In this document: positions 50,178-59,351 of the stretch, piece after piece | How the letters are laid out: each line of letters begins with the position of its first letter | Numbering within the stretch: the stretch's first letter is position 1 | From: Streptomyces tendae | Lineage (GTDB): Bacteria; Actinomycetota; Actinomycetes; Streptomycetales; Streptomycetaceae | Length of the DNA stretch: 64,000 nucleotides | Assembly (NCBI RefSeq): GCF_014650435.1 | Contig: NZ_BMUY01000005.1 | Coordinates: 62,001-126,000 of the forward strand | Direction of reading: 5' to 3' | Program-made: the position numbers and the translations under genes | The notes under the pieces: generated by a model | Seen by the model: the letters and a program-made list of their open reading frames with translations, nothing else | Databases searched by the model: none | Told to the model about the DNA's origin: nothing

Positions 50178-50783
50178 GTGCGGGCGATCAGAGGTCTGTG
50201 GCGTTGGCGAGGCAATCCGCTGTGCCGCCCGAGCGACCTGGCCGAGGCCTGGCTGGCCCTGACCTCGCTGCTGCTGATCGTGTGCGTGGCGCCCCTGATC
50301 GGTGTGCTCGTGGGCGGCGCGGCGCAGAGCGCCCTCCAGCGGTCGGTGCGCGAACAGCACGAGATGCGGCACCGGGTGACGGCCACCGTGGTCCGGGCGT
50401 TGGAGCGTTCGCGCCTGACCGTCGACCCGGAGGGTGCCGCCGGCGAAGAGTTGCGCAGCCGGGTCCTCGCCGCCTGGACCGGGCCGGACGGCTCGCGGCA
50501 CGAAGGCCCCGTCCTGGTGGGCATCGACCGCCCGGACAGCGGCGACCGGTTCGCGATGTGGACGGACGTGCGCGGCCGAGAGGTGGCCCGCCCGCTGGAC
50601 TCCGCGACCGCGGCCACGCACGCCGTGCTCGCCGGGGTCGGCACCGCGGTGGCGGCCGCGGCGCTGGTGGAGGCCGCCCGGCGGATCGTGGTCTGGCGCA
50701 TGGTCCGCCGCCGGTACGCGCGCCTGGAGCGGGAGTGGGAGCGGGCGGGACCGGACTGGGGCAGGACCGGGGCGGGCAGTTGA
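50178..50783 (+). CDS. Rv1733c-type two-helix membrane protein
   Basis: A 201-residue protein of the Rv1733c family. The conserved start RAIRGLWRWRGNPLCRPSDL precedes helix 1 (AWLALTSLLLIVCVAPLIGV). An approximately 90-residue extracytoplasmic part includes REVARPLDSATAATHAVLAG just before helix 2. The C-terminus is basic (RRIVVWRMVRRRYARLEREW). The family is restricted to actinobacteria, expanded in Streptomyces, and of unknown function. GTG was chosen because it gives the canonical RAIRGLWRW start and has AAGGGGG upstream. Confidence 0.83.
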   Translation: MRAIRGLWRWRGNPLCRPSDLAEAWLALTSLLLIVCVAPLIGVLVGGAAQSALQRSVREQHEMRHRVTATVVRALERSRLTVDPEGAAGEELRSRVLAAWTGPDGSRHEGPVLVGIDRPDSGDRFAMWTDVRGREVARPLDSATAATHAVLAGVGTAVAAAALVEAARRIVVWRMVRRRYARLEREWERAGPDWGRTGAGS

Positions 50784-50891
50784 CGGGCTTCGGCCTCCGG
50801 TCAACTCACCACCTGCGCGCACGCTACGGTGGACCGGCCGAACCGAATCGGCGACGACCCGCGTACGACGAGGTGGGGGCACAGCAACGCC

Positions 50892-53333
50892 ATGGCACAG
50901 GGCACGGTCCAGGTGACGCACACCGGCACCTCGCGGTGGCGGCGCCGCACGGGTGAGTACGCATCGCTCGCCGCCGCCCTGGAGGCCGCGGCCGACGGCG
51001 ACGTCCTCACCGTCGCCCCCGGGACCTACCGGGAGAACCTCGTCGTCCAGCGGGCGGTGACCCTGCGCGGCCCCGAGGGCGCCCAGGGTTCGGTACGGAT
51101 CGCCCCCGCCGACGGTGTCCCGCTGACCGTGCGCGCCTCGGCGGTGATCCAGGACCTGCACGTCGAGGGCCAGGACGCGGCGGCGCCCGCGGTCCTGGTG
51201 GAGGACGGCACGCCGGAGCTGCTGGGGCTCAGGGTCGTCGCGCGTTCCGCCTCCGGGATAGAGGTGCGCGGCAGCGCGCGTCCCACGGTGCGGCGCTGCA
51301 CGGTCGACAATCCGGCCGGTGTCGGCATCGCCGTCCTGGACGGCGGGGGCGGCGTGTTCGAGGAGTGCGAGGTCGTCGCGGCGGGCCAGGCGGGCGTCGC
51401 GGTGCGCTCCGGCGCCCACCCGCGCCTCGAGCGCTGCCGGGTGCACCACGCCGCGGGTTCCGGACTGACGGCGACGGGCGAGGGCTCGGCCCTCGAGGCC
51501 GTGGGCTGCGAGGTCTACGAGGTGCGGGGCAGCGGCGTCCAGGTGACCGGCCGGGCCACGGCCCACCTGACCGACTGCGACGTGCACCGCACCACCGGCG
51601 ACGGCGTCACCCTGGACACGGACGCGGTGCTCACCCTGGCCGACTGCCGTATCCACGACATCCCGGAGAACGCGGTCGACCTCAGATCCCGCTCGGTGCT
51701 CACCCTGACCCGCACCAGCGTGCGGCAGTTCGGGCGCAACGGCCTGTCGGTGTGGGACCCGGGCACCCGGGTGGACGCCAACCAGTGCGAGATCTTCGAC
51801 AGCACCGGCGACTACCCGGCGGTCTGGGTCAGCGACGGTGCCACCGCGGTGCTCGACTCCTGCCGGGTGCACGACGTGCCGGACGCGCTGTTCGTCCTGG
51901 ACCGCGGCTCGCGCGCCGACGTCGTCGACAGCGACCTCTCGCAGGTGCGCAACACCGCCGTATCGGTGAGCGACGGCGCCACCGCGCAGCTCGACGACTG
52001 CCGCATCCGGGATGCCGCCACCGGCGCCTGGTTCCGCGACCACGGCAGCGGCGGCACTTTGAACAACTGCACCCTGGACGGCAACCGCACCGGTGTGATC
52101 GTCACCAAGGGCGCCGACCCCACCATCGAGCGCTGCACCGTCGACTCTCCCTCCGAGGCGGGCGTCTACGTGTCGGCCGGCGGCCGCGGCAGCTTCCTGA
52201 ACTGCCGGGTCACCGGCAGCGCCGGCTACGGCTTCCACGTGATCGACGGCTGTCGTACGACGCTGAAGAAGTGCCGCACGGAGCGGTGCGCGCGCGGCGG
52301 GTACGAGTTCGCGGACGGCGGCCCCGACTCGGCGTACGACTCCGGGCCGCTGGTCGAGGACTGCACCAGCGACGAGAGCACCGGTCTGACGGCGCCCGCC
52401 GCGGCGCCCGAACCGGTGGTGCAGACGGCGGCCCAGCCCCCGGGTCTGCTGGGGTCGATCCCCGGGCAGCGCACCACGGAGCAGGAGCCGCTGATCGCGG
52501 GCACCGCCCCGGCGGAGCCTGCCCGGACCTCGAAGGCCGTCCTGGGCGAACTGGACGCCCTGGTGGGCCTGGACAGTGTGAAGCGCGAGGTGCGGGCGCT
52601 GACCGACATGATCGAGGTGGGCCGGCGCCGGCAGCGGGCGGGCCTGAAGGCCGCTTCGGTCAAGCGGCACCTGGTCTTCACCGGCTCCCCCGGCACCGGC
52701 AAGACGACGGTCGCCCGGCTGTACGGCGAGATCCTCGCCTCGCTCGGGGTGCTGGACAAGGGTCACCTGGTCGAGGTGTCCCGGGTGGACCTGGTGGGCG
52801 AGCACATCGGCTCCACGGCGATCCGGACCCAGGAGGCGTTCCAGCGGGCGCACGGCGGTGTGCTGTTCATCGACGAGGCGTACGCGCTGTCCCCCGAGGA
52901 CGCGGGCCGTGACTTCGGCAAGGAGGCCATCGACACGCTGGTCAAGCTGATGGAGGACCAGCGGGAGGCCGTCGTCGTGATCGTCGCCGGGTACACGGCG
53001 GAGATGGAGCGCTTCCTGTCGGTCAACCCCGGTGTGGCGTCCCGCTTCTCACGCACCATCACCTTCGGCGACTACGGCCCGGGGGAGCTGCTGCGGATCG
53101 TGGAGCAGCAGGCCGACGAGCACGAGTACCGGCTGGCGCCGGGCACGTCGGAGGCGCTGACGAAGTACTTCACGGAGATCCCCAAGGGCCCGGCCTTCGG
53201 CAACGGGCGCACCGCCCGCCAGACCTTCGAGGCGATGGTGGAGCGGCACGCGAGCCGGGTCGCCCAGCTGCCCGACCCCAGCACGGACGACCTGACCCTG
53301 CTGTACCCGGAGGACCTGCCCGAACTGCCGTAG
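50892..53333 (+). CDS. parallel beta-helix/AAA+ ATPase fusion (CbxX/EccA-type)
   Basis: An 813-residue cytosolic fusion. Residues about 15-500 form a right-handed parallel beta-helix with over a dozen turns of the form CxVxxAxxxGVxVxxGAxPxLxxCxV (for example RTTGDGVTLDTDAVLTLADC, AVWVSDGATAVLDSCRVHD). A short Pro/Ala linker leads to a CbxX/CfxQ/EccA-like AAA+ module (about 545-813). Its start is LDALVGLDSVKREVRAL; Walker A is GSPGTGKTTVAR (Lys604), Walker B LFIDEAY (Asp661, Glu662), sensor VIVAGYTAEM and arginine finger GVASRFSRT. EccA drives type VII secretion substrates; the helix may hold the target protein. A single gene following the Rv1733c-type gene. Confidence 0.92.
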   Translation: MAQGTVQVTHTGTSRWRRRTGEYASLAAALEAAADGDVLTVAPGTYRENLVVQRAVTLRGPEGAQGSVRIAPADGVPLTVRASAVIQDLHVEGQDAAAPAVLVEDGTPELLGLRVVARSASGIEVRGSARPTVRRCTVDNPAGVGIAVLDGGGGVFEECEVVAAGQAGVAVRSGAHPRLERCRVHHAAGSGLTATGEGSALEAVGCEVYEVRGSGVQVTGRATAHLTDCDVHRTTGDGVTLDTDAVLTLADCRIHDIPENAVDLRSRSVLTLTRTSVRQFGRNGLSVWDPGTRVDANQCEIFDSTGDYPAVWVSDGATAVLDSCRVHDVPDALFVLDRGSRADVVDSDLSQVRNTAVSVSDGATAQLDDCRIRDAATGAWFRDHGSGGTLNNCTLDGNRTGVIVTKGADPTIERCTVDSPSEAGVYVSAGGRGSFLNCRVTGSAGYGFHVIDGCRTTLKKCRTERCARGGYEFADGGPDSAYDSGPLVEDCTSDESTGLTAPAAAPEPVVQTAAQPPGLLGSIPGQRTTEQEPLIAGTAPAEPARTSKAVLGELDALVGLDSVKREVRALTDMIEVGRRRQRAGLKAASVKRHLVFTGSPGTGKTTVARLYGEILASLGVLDKGHLVEVSRVDLVGEHIGSTAIRTQEAFQRAHGGVLFIDEAYALSPEDAGRDFGKEAIDTLVKLMEDQREAVVVIVAGYTAEMERFLSVNPGVASRFSRTITFGDYGPGELLRIVEQQADEHEYRLAPGTSEALTKYFTEIPKGPAFGNGRTARQTFEAMVERHASRVAQLPDPSTDDLTLLYPEDLPELP

Positions 53334-53360
53334 CGGAGCCCGGGCCGGCGACGCCTCGCC

Positions 53361-55715
53361 TCAGCAGTTTCCGGTCGCGTCGTCCGCCGCCGGGACGGAC
53401 TCCGCCGCACCGCCCGTGTGGCGCGGCGCCGGCACCTCCGGGCGCAGCCGGGCCAGCAGCCGTTTGCGTTCCTCGGCGAAGGCGGGGTCCGCCTGGTAGT
53501 CGGAGTGGCCGAGGATCGGCGCCGGCAGTGGGTGGAGTTCGGTACGGCCGTACGTCAGCGGGTCCTTGAGGGGCGCGCGGTCCACCGCGGGACCCGCGTC
53601 GCCGGGCAGCCGCATCGGGCCGCCGATGGGGTCGGTGCGCCGGTGGAGGTTGCGCCAGCAGTCGACCTCCTCGTGCAGCGAGGCGAGCGCGTCGGGGCCG
53701 AAGTGGGCCGGGAACCAGCGGCCGTACAGCCGTTCCAGCGGGGATCCGTAGGTGAGCAGGGCGACGCGCCTGCGGGCGGACGGCTCCAGCTGCCAGGACG
53801 CGGCGGCGGCGAGGACGCTGCCCTGCGAGTGCCCGGAGATGACCAGTCGCCCACCGGTGGCGCGGGTCCAGGTCGCCATCCGCCAGGTCAGGTCGGGCAC
53901 CGCGCGCTCGGCGTAGCAGGGCGGTGCGAAGGGGTGGGCGGCGCGCGGCCAGAAGGTGCCGACGTCCCACAGAATGCCGATGGTGCGCCGCGCGGAGGCG
54001 TCCTTGTAGGCGCGCCTGCCCCAGGTGACGAAGAGTATGAAGCCGAGGCCGATCAGCCAGGAGCCCAGTTCCTGTGCGGTCTGCGCGGCGCCCTGGACGA
54101 CGGCGTACGTCCCGCGTGCGGCCTCGCCCGGCACCTGGTCGGTCGTCAGGGCGCCCACCAGGGCTCCGGCGCCGAGGAGCAGGGTGGCCGTGGAGGTGAT
54201 GGCGACGAGGACGGGCGCCCGGTCGGTGAGGCCGGCCATGGCGCGGCTGAGCGCGATGCGCCGGGTGCGCGCGGGGTCTCCGGCCTCCCCCGGGTGGTCG
54301 CCCTCCACGGCGTCCCGTTCCGCCCGGGCCAGGCGCAGGGTGTGCCGGGCGAGCACGGCGCACATCAGCAGGACGACGACGAGCAGTGGCGGGATGACGG
54401 ACGCCTGCCAGGTCAGCAGGACGGGTGGGCCGTCGAGGAAGGTGCCGGTGCCGTCCATCCAGTCGGAGACGCGCTGGGAGACGCCGCCGGACATCACGCC
54501 GCCCAGCGCGCAGGCCAGCATGGCGACGGCGGGACCGCCCAGGCCCCGGATCGCGGCGCGGGCGTCGGGGCGGCCGCGGTGGAGCCGGTGGGCGACCGCG
54601 GCCAGGGCGATGACCAGCAGCCCCTGTACCAGGGCGATGCCGCCGAAGGCCGTGTCACCGGCCAGCCGGCCCTGCGACGTCCAGGTGGGACGGGCCCAGC
54701 CGCCGTACAGCAGGGCGAGGACGAACAGCAGCAGGGCGGCGAGCGGCAGGCGGCGGACGAGGTGCTCGTCGAGTGTCCGGTCGAGGCGCCTCTCGCTGCG
54801 GCCCCGGCGGCAGACCACGGCGACCACGGCGACCGACGCCACGGCCAGCGCCCCGAGCAGGGCCCAGCCCAGCGTGTCGAGGAACGCCGGTCCGCCCGGT
54901 CGGCGGTCGAAGCGGGCCGCCGGGACACCGACCGCCACGGCGACCGTCAGCAGGCCCGCGGCGGTGTGCGCGGCACGCAGCCTGGCCACCAGGCGGCGCC
55001 CGTACCAGAACCCGGGGCGGCCCAGCGCGGCACGGGGGTCCTCCTCGGCGTCGCCCTCGCGGTCCATCGGCTGCCGGGACTCGTACGCCCGCCAGGTGCG
55101 CAGCGACAGGTACCACAGCAGCCCGGTGAGTGCGGCGGGGACCGCGGCCGCGAGGGCGAGCCTGCGGCCGGGCGTGCTCCACCAGCCGCCGTCCGACACC
55201 ACCGGCGACAGGAAACCCAGCCACGAGTGCCGCTCGGCGCACGCGCGCGTGCCCGCGCACTGCCAGGCCACGAGGTCGAGGGCGACCTCGCAGGCGGCGG
55301 CGACCAGGAGCACCGTCAGGGTGAGGCCCACGAGCCGCAGCAGCAGCCCGTAGAGGCGGACCGTGCGGATCCGGCCGTGGGCGGCGGGCCGCATCCAGTG
55401 GGCGATGTTGACCACCATGAAGGGCAGGAGCAGCAGCCACAGGGCGCGGGTGCCGTTGCCGGAGGTGAGGTTGCACCAGACGTACGCCTCGGGCACCGGC
55501 CGGCCCCGGTAGTCCTCGGGCCGGGACTCGGCGTCGGCGTCCTCGGTGCGCCGGAAGACGGCCGCGACGTGGTCGCCGGTGACCCGCACGGTCCGCGGGT
55601 CGTCCAGCATCTCGGCGGGTGTCGTACCGCCCACTCCGTGTACCAGGAGTTCCAGGGCGGTGCCGCTTCTCGCGTCGGTCCCGCCCGTCCCGGCTGGTTC
55701 CTGCGCCTCTTCCAC
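53361..55715 (-). CDS. polytopic membrane protein with C-terminal alpha/beta hydrolase domain
   Basis: A protein of 784 residues. The N-terminal part has LELLVHGVGGTTPAEMLDDP, an oxyanion-loop-like beginning of a hydrolase fold. It is interrupted by about nine transmembrane helices (residues 120-560), after which the fold resumes with RLVISGHSQGSVLAAAASW. Ser630 is the likely nucleophile. GHSDYQADPAF near the C-terminus may hold the catalytic His. So a hydrolase domain appears to be split around a membrane domain. Homologs are found in Streptomyces as integral membrane lipases of unknown substrate. The GTG start has GGGGGA upstream; a GTG three codons earlier is possible. Confidence 0.78.
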   Translation of the reverse strand: MEEAQEPAGTGGTDARSGTALELLVHGVGGTTPAEMLDDPRTVRVTGDHVAAVFRRTEDADAESRPEDYRGRPVPEAYVWCNLTSGNGTRALWLLLLPFMVVNIAHWMRPAAHGRIRTVRLYGLLLRLVGLTLTVLLVAAACEVALDLVAWQCAGTRACAERHSWLGFLSPVVSDGGWWSTPGRRLALAAAVPAALTGLLWYLSLRTWRAYESRQPMDREGDAEEDPRAALGRPGFWYGRRLVARLRAAHTAAGLLTVAVAVGVPAARFDRRPGGPAFLDTLGWALLGALAVASVAVVAVVCRRGRSERRLDRTLDEHLVRRLPLAALLLFVLALLYGGWARPTWTSQGRLAGDTAFGGIALVQGLLVIALAAVAHRLHRGRPDARAAIRGLGGPAVAMLACALGGVMSGGVSQRVSDWMDGTGTFLDGPPVLLTWQASVIPPLLVVVLLMCAVLARHTLRLARAERDAVEGDHPGEAGDPARTRRIALSRAMAGLTDRAPVLVAITSTATLLLGAGALVGALTTDQVPGEAARGTYAVVQGAAQTAQELGSWLIGLGFILFVTWGRRAYKDASARRTIGILWDVGTFWPRAAHPFAPPCYAERAVPDLTWRMATWTRATGGRLVISGHSQGSVLAAAASWQLEPSARRRVALLTYGSPLERLYGRWFPAHFGPDALASLHEEVDCWRNLHRRTDPIGGPMRLPGDAGPAVDRAPLKDPLTYGRTELHPLPAPILGHSDYQADPAFAEERKRLLARLRPEVPAPRHTGGAAESVPAADDATGNC

Positions 55716-55969
55716 TGTCCGCACTCCCCCGTGACGCGCCGTCGGCTCAGTCCGTGCGGGCACAAGGATCTCCCGTCCGGCGACGTCCTGCACCCCTCGG
55801 CACGGAATCTCCCCGATCCGCGTGACCGGTGACGGCGGGCGGGCGGTGGCGCGGGCCGCGGCGGGGCGTGCGAGGATGGACGTCCGCGCACGGGTGCGAG
55901 GAGAAGTCCTCATCGGAGCGGGTGCGTCGGCGTGTCGGACGGTGTTGCGGCGAAAGGACCGAAGCGTAC

Positions 55970-56794
55970 GTGAGTGAGAATCCGAACCTCCTCGCGGAGC
56001 AACGGCGCGCCCTGATCCTCGACGAGGTGCGCCGCAGGGGCGGTGTCCGGGTCAACGAGCTGACCCGCAAGCTCGGCGTGTCGGACATGACGGTCCGCCG
56101 CGACCTCGACGCGCTGTCCCGGCAGGGTGTGCTGGAGAAGGTGCACGGCGGTGCGGTCCCGGTGGCGGAGGCGAGCACCCACGAACCGGGGTTCGAGGCC
56201 AAGTCGGGTCTGGAGCCGACCGCCAAGGAGGACATCGCGCGGGCCGCGGCGGAGCTGGTCGCGCCGGGCGCCGCGATCGCCCTGTCCGGCGGTACGACCA
56301 CGTACGCGCTGGCGCACCGGCTGGTGGACGTGCCGGACCTGACGGTGGTCACCAACTCGGTGCGGGTGGCCGACGTGTTCCACGTGGCGCAGCGCACCTC
56401 GGGGGCTCGGCAGGGCGGCGCGACGGTGGTGCTCACCGGTGGGGTGCGCACGCCCTCCGACTCGCTGGTGGGTCCGGTCGCCGACCAGGCGATCGCGACG
56501 CTCCACTTCGACGTGCTGTTCCTGGGTGTGCACGGGATATCGGCCGAGGCCGGTCTGTCCACGCCGAACCTCGCCGAGGCCGAGACGAACCGGCGTCTCG
56601 TGCAGTCGGCGCGGCGTGTCGTGGTGGTCGCGGACCACACCAAGTGGGGTGTCGTGGGCCTGAGTTCGTTCGCCGCGCTGGAGCAGGTGGACACGCTCGT
56701 GACCGACTCCGGCCTCGCCGCACAGGCTCGCGCCGAGGTGGCCGAGCACCTGGGGCTGGTCGTGGCGGGCGAGCCGGAGCCCGCGGCGGACTGA
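55970..56794 (+). CDS. DeoR/GlpR family transcriptional regulator
   Basis: A 274-residue DeoR-family repressor. The HTH (about residues 10-60) is RRALILDEVRRRGGVRVNEL and TRKLGVSDMTVRRDLDALSR, ending GVLEKVHGGAV, the family hallmark. The sugar-phosphate-isomerase-like sensor domain has ALSGGTTTYALAHRL, VTNSVRVADVF and VLTGGVRTPSDSLVGP. It should respond to a phosphorylated sugar or polyol. The GTG start has AAAGGACC upstream. No sugar operon adjoins it, so its targets may be elsewhere. Confidence 0.92.
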   Translation: MSENPNLLAEQRRALILDEVRRRGGVRVNELTRKLGVSDMTVRRDLDALSRQGVLEKVHGGAVPVAEASTHEPGFEAKSGLEPTAKEDIARAAAELVAPGAAIALSGGTTTYALAHRLVDVPDLTVVTNSVRVADVFHVAQRTSGARQGGATVVLTGGVRTPSDSLVGPVADQAIATLHFDVLFLGVHGISAEAGLSTPNLAEAETNRRLVQSARRVVVVADHTKWGVVGLSSFAALEQVDTLVTDSGLAAQARAEVAEHLGLVVAGEPEPAAD

Positions 56795-56826
56795 CGCCGC
56801 CGGCGCGCCCGGGGCCTCCCTCCCGC

Positions 56827-56865
56827 GCGGGGCGCCGGACCGGTCCCGTACGGCGCCCGCCCCGC
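56827..56865. terminator. imperfect terminator hairpin after the DeoR gene
   Basis: GCGGGGCGCCG can pair with CGGCGCCCGCCCCGC with a 4-base bulge. It starts about 30 bases after the DeoR stop and is a probable terminator. Confidence 0.45.
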
Positions 56866-56949
56866 TGACACCCGGCGCGCCCGGGTCTATCGTGGCGCCA
56901 CCCGATCGATCGTCCGCCACGCGCGGTTGCGCACAAGGGGGTTGTGTCC

Positions 56950-57423
56950 ATGGCTCGCCGTCTGCGTCCGGTGGGACTCGGCTTCGTCGAGACGGCGCCG
57001 GTACGCCTGGTCTTCGCGCGGGAGATCTCCGCCGCTCCGGACGCCGTCTTCCGCGCCCTGGCCGAGGACGTGCCCGGCTGGACCGCGTGGTTCTCGGCGG
57101 TGACGTTCGCCCGGCCCATCGGTGACGGCGCGGGGCGGGAGATCCGGCTCAGGGGCGGCACGCGTTTCGTGGAGACGGTGCTGGCGGCCGAGCGGCCCGA
57201 GGTGTACGCCTACCGCGTCGACGTCACCAACGCGCCGGGGGCCCGGGCCATGCTCGAGGAGTGGCGGCTGACGCCGGCCGGTACCGGCACCCGGGTGCGC
57301 TGGACGTTCGCGGCGGACGGTACGGCGCCGTTCCGCTTCGTGCTCGACCGGGCGCGTCCGGGGCTGGGGCGGGCCTTTCGGGGCGCGGTCACGTCGCTGG
57401 ACCGGCGGCTGCGGCGGCCGTAG
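56950..57423 (+). CDS. SRPBCC (START-like) family protein
   Basis: A 157-residue polyketide-cyclase/START-fold protein. The strand-helix-strand pattern is seen in VRLVFAREISAAPDAVFRAL, AEDVPGWTAWFSAV, GGTRFVETVLAAERPEVYAY and GTRVRWTFAADGTAP, closing with a long C-terminal helix. Proteins of this fold bind a hydrophobic ligand in a central cavity; most stand-alone Streptomyces members are uncharacterised. AAGGGG favours this ATG over a GTG two codons upstream. It converges on the cysteine desulfhydrase gene with 15 bases between them. Confidence 0.87.
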   Translation: MARRLRPVGLGFVETAPVRLVFAREISAAPDAVFRALAEDVPGWTAWFSAVTFARPIGDGAGREIRLRGGTRFVETVLAAERPEVYAYRVDVTNAPGARAMLEEWRLTPAGTGTRVRWTFAADGTAPFRFVLDRARPGLGRAFRGAVTSLDRRLRRP

Positions 57424-57438
57424 CCCGCGCGCCGGTCG

Positions 57439-58563
57439 TCAGTCGGGCCAGGTGCCCGTGCGCAGCAGGGACTCGATCGCCGCCGTGTACGGCTCGATGT
57501 CGAGGCCCTGTTCGTCGAGCCAGGCGTCCGAGTAGTACTTGTCGAGGTACCGGTCCCCGGGGTCGCACAGCAGCGTCACGACGCTGCCCCGCTCCCCCGC
57601 GGCCACCATCTCGGCGACGATCTTCAACGCGCTCCACAGGCCGGTGCCCGTGGAGCCGCCCGCCCTGCGGCCGATGGCCCGCTCCAGGGACCGTACGGCC
57701 GCGACGCTCGCCGCGTCCGGCACCTTCATCATGCGGTCGATCGCGCCGGGTACGAAGCTCGGTTCCATCCGGGGCCGGCCGATGCCCTCGATCCGGGAGC
57801 CCCGGTCGCAGGCCACGTCGGGGTCGCCGGTGGTCCAGCCCTCGAAGAAGCAGGAGTTGTCCGGGTCGGCGACGCAGACGCGGGTGTCGTACTGCATGTA
57901 GTGGACGTAGCGGGCGAGGGTCGCCGAGGTGCCGCCGGTGCCGGCCGTGGCGACGATCCACGACGGCTCGGGGTACCGTTCCAGCCGCAGCTGGCGGAAG
58001 ATCGACTCGGCGATGTTGTTGTTGCCGCGCCAGTCGGTGGCGCGTTCGGCGTAGGTGAACTGGTCCATGTAGTGGCCGCCGGTCTCCGCCGCGAGGCGGG
58101 CCGACTCCTCGTACATCCGCCGGGAGTCGTCCACGAAGTGGCACCGTCCGCCGTGGAACTCGATCAGGCGGATCTTCTCGGTGCTCGTCGTGCGGGGCAT
58201 GACGGCGATGAAGGGCACGCCGATCAGCTTCGCGAAGTACGCCTCGGAGACGGCCGTCGAGCCGCTGGACGCCTCGATCACCGGGCGGTCCGGCCGGATC
58301 CAGCCGTTGCACAGGCCGTAGAGGAACAGGGAGCGGGCGAGGCGGTGTTTGAGACTGCCCGTCGGGTGGGTCGACTCGTCCTTCAGGTACAGGTCGATGC
58401 CCCAGTGCTCCGGGAGCGGGAACAGGAGAAGGTGGGTGTCGGCCGAGCGGTTGGCGTCGGCCTGGACCTTGCGGACGGCCTCCTTCAGCCAGGCGCGGTA
58501 GGCGGCGTCGCTGTGGTCGACGTCGAGGGTGGCGCCGGTGCCGGTCTGCCGGTCAGTGCTCAC
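57439..58563 (-). CDS. cds1: PLP-dependent L-cysteine desulfhydrase, Cds1 type
   Basis: A 374-residue fold-type II PLP enzyme. The Schiff-base lysine is Lys72 in [29 protein letters not shown] binds the carboxylate of the substrate, and [14 protein letters not shown] is the phosphate-binding loop. [13 protein letters not shown] is characteristic of Cds1 (Rv3684), which splits cysteine to H2S, pyruvate and ammonia, distinct from CysK and CysM. The GTG start overlaps the stop of a 30-codon open frame upstream as GTGA, so its translation may depend on that frame. Role in cysteine balance and H2S formation is inferred from the family. Confidence 0.88.
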   Translation of the reverse strand: MSTDRQTGTGATLDVDHSDAAYRAWLKEAVRKVQADANRSADTHLLLFPLPEHWGIDLYLKDESTHPTGSLKHRLARSLFLYGLCNGWIRPDRPVIEASSGSTAVSEAYFAKLIGVPFIAVMPRTTSTEKIRLIEFHGGRCHFVDDSRRMYEESARLAAETGGHYMDQFTYAERATDWRGNNNIAESIFRQLRLERYPEPSWIVATAGTGGTSATLARYVHYMQYDTRVCVADPDNSCFFEGWTTGDPDVACDRGSRIEGIGRPRMEPSFVPGAIDRMMKVPDAASVAAVRSLERAIGRRAGGSTGTGLWSALKIVAEMVAAGERGSVVTLLCDPGDRYLDKYYSDAWLDEQGLDIEPYTAAIESLLRTGTWPD

Positions 58564-58652
58564 TTCGGGGGCTCCTTACGCTGCGCGCCGACGGCGGACA
58601 GCGCGGCCGACACCAGGATCATAAACACCTTCCACACGCTTCTCACCTGCAT
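58560..58652 (-). CDS. small coupled membrane peptide upstream of cds1
   Basis: A 30-residue open frame with an AAAGGTG box 5 bases before its ATG. It encodes a short basic start (MQVRSVWK), a hydrophobic run ([15 protein letters not shown]) and a charged end (QRKEPPK). The stop overlaps the GTG of the desulfhydrase gene as GTGA. A second AAGGTG followed by ATG occurs inside it, in frame, repeating the first. It has no Cys codon, so it is not a standard cysteine-attenuation leader. Coupling or a regulatory membrane peptide are the two simplest explanations. No family recognised. Confidence 0.55.
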   Translation of the reverse strand: MQVRSVWKVFMILVSAALSAVGAQRKEPPK

Positions 58653-58842
58653 AAACACACCTTTGAGCGCCCCAAAGGCACCCCTGGGGGACGGGGCGGA
58701 CCCGGCGGGGCGCGCGGTGGGGGGCGCATTCGCGCTTGTGCTCCGGTCACCTCCGGAAAGGACCGGCGCGTACTGGTGCTCGGGGCTCGGTGCGGGCAGA
58801 CTGCCAGCGGCGGGAACCGACGCGCACGAGGGGGCGACGGCC

Positions 58843-59166
58843 ATGGCGGAGCCGGAGTTCAGGGCCACGGGGGTGCGGATCGGCAAGCGGCTGCGTTCAC
58901 TCACCCGGGCCGGGACGGTCCGGATCCGCGGTGGCCGGGTGGAGCTGCTGACCAGCTACGGAAGCGAGATAGACAGCGCACCGGTGCAGGCGGTGCGCGC
59001 CTCCCGTCCGTGGTTCGGACCGCAGGACCGGGCGCTGGCCGATCTCGACGGCAAGCGCTACCTGCTGACCCTCGGCGAGCGCGACCCGGCCCCCGGGGAA
59101 CCGGGACCGCCCGCGGCCCGCCGCTTCATCGAGGCGGTGCGTCGGGCGGCCGGACGCCGCGCCTGA
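58843..59166 (+). CDS. small conserved-looking protein of unknown function
   Basis: A 107-residue basic protein. It is rich in Arg and predicted to be mixed alpha/beta: VRIGKRLRSLTRAGTVRIRG, GRVELLTSYGSEIDSAPVQA, then ALADLDGKRYLLTLGERDPA and a C-terminal helix RRFIEAVRRAAGRRA. GAGGGGG nine bases before the ATG is a good ribosome site, and codon use is native. No family is recognised. It precedes the RsbW-like ATPase gene by 185 bases in the same direction, so the two may or may not be linked. Confidence 0.65.
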   Translation: MAEPEFRATGVRIGKRLRSLTRAGTVRIRGGRVELLTSYGSEIDSAPVQAVRASRPWFGPQDRALADLDGKRYLLTLGERDPAPGEPGPPAARRFIEAVRRAAGRRA

Positions 59167-59351
59167 GAGATGTCCGTAAGTTGCGGTGCCTCACCCCTTG
59201 CGTCACGCTGGTCTCACGTCACTCTGGGTTTACCGGCGATAACGCTGCGAACCAGCCCGCCGGCCATGACAGCGGGCGGCGTGCGCCAGGTGCGCCTCGC
59301 TGGATCCGAACTCCGTGTTCTTCCGGACCTCTATGTCGGGGAGTCGCAGCC

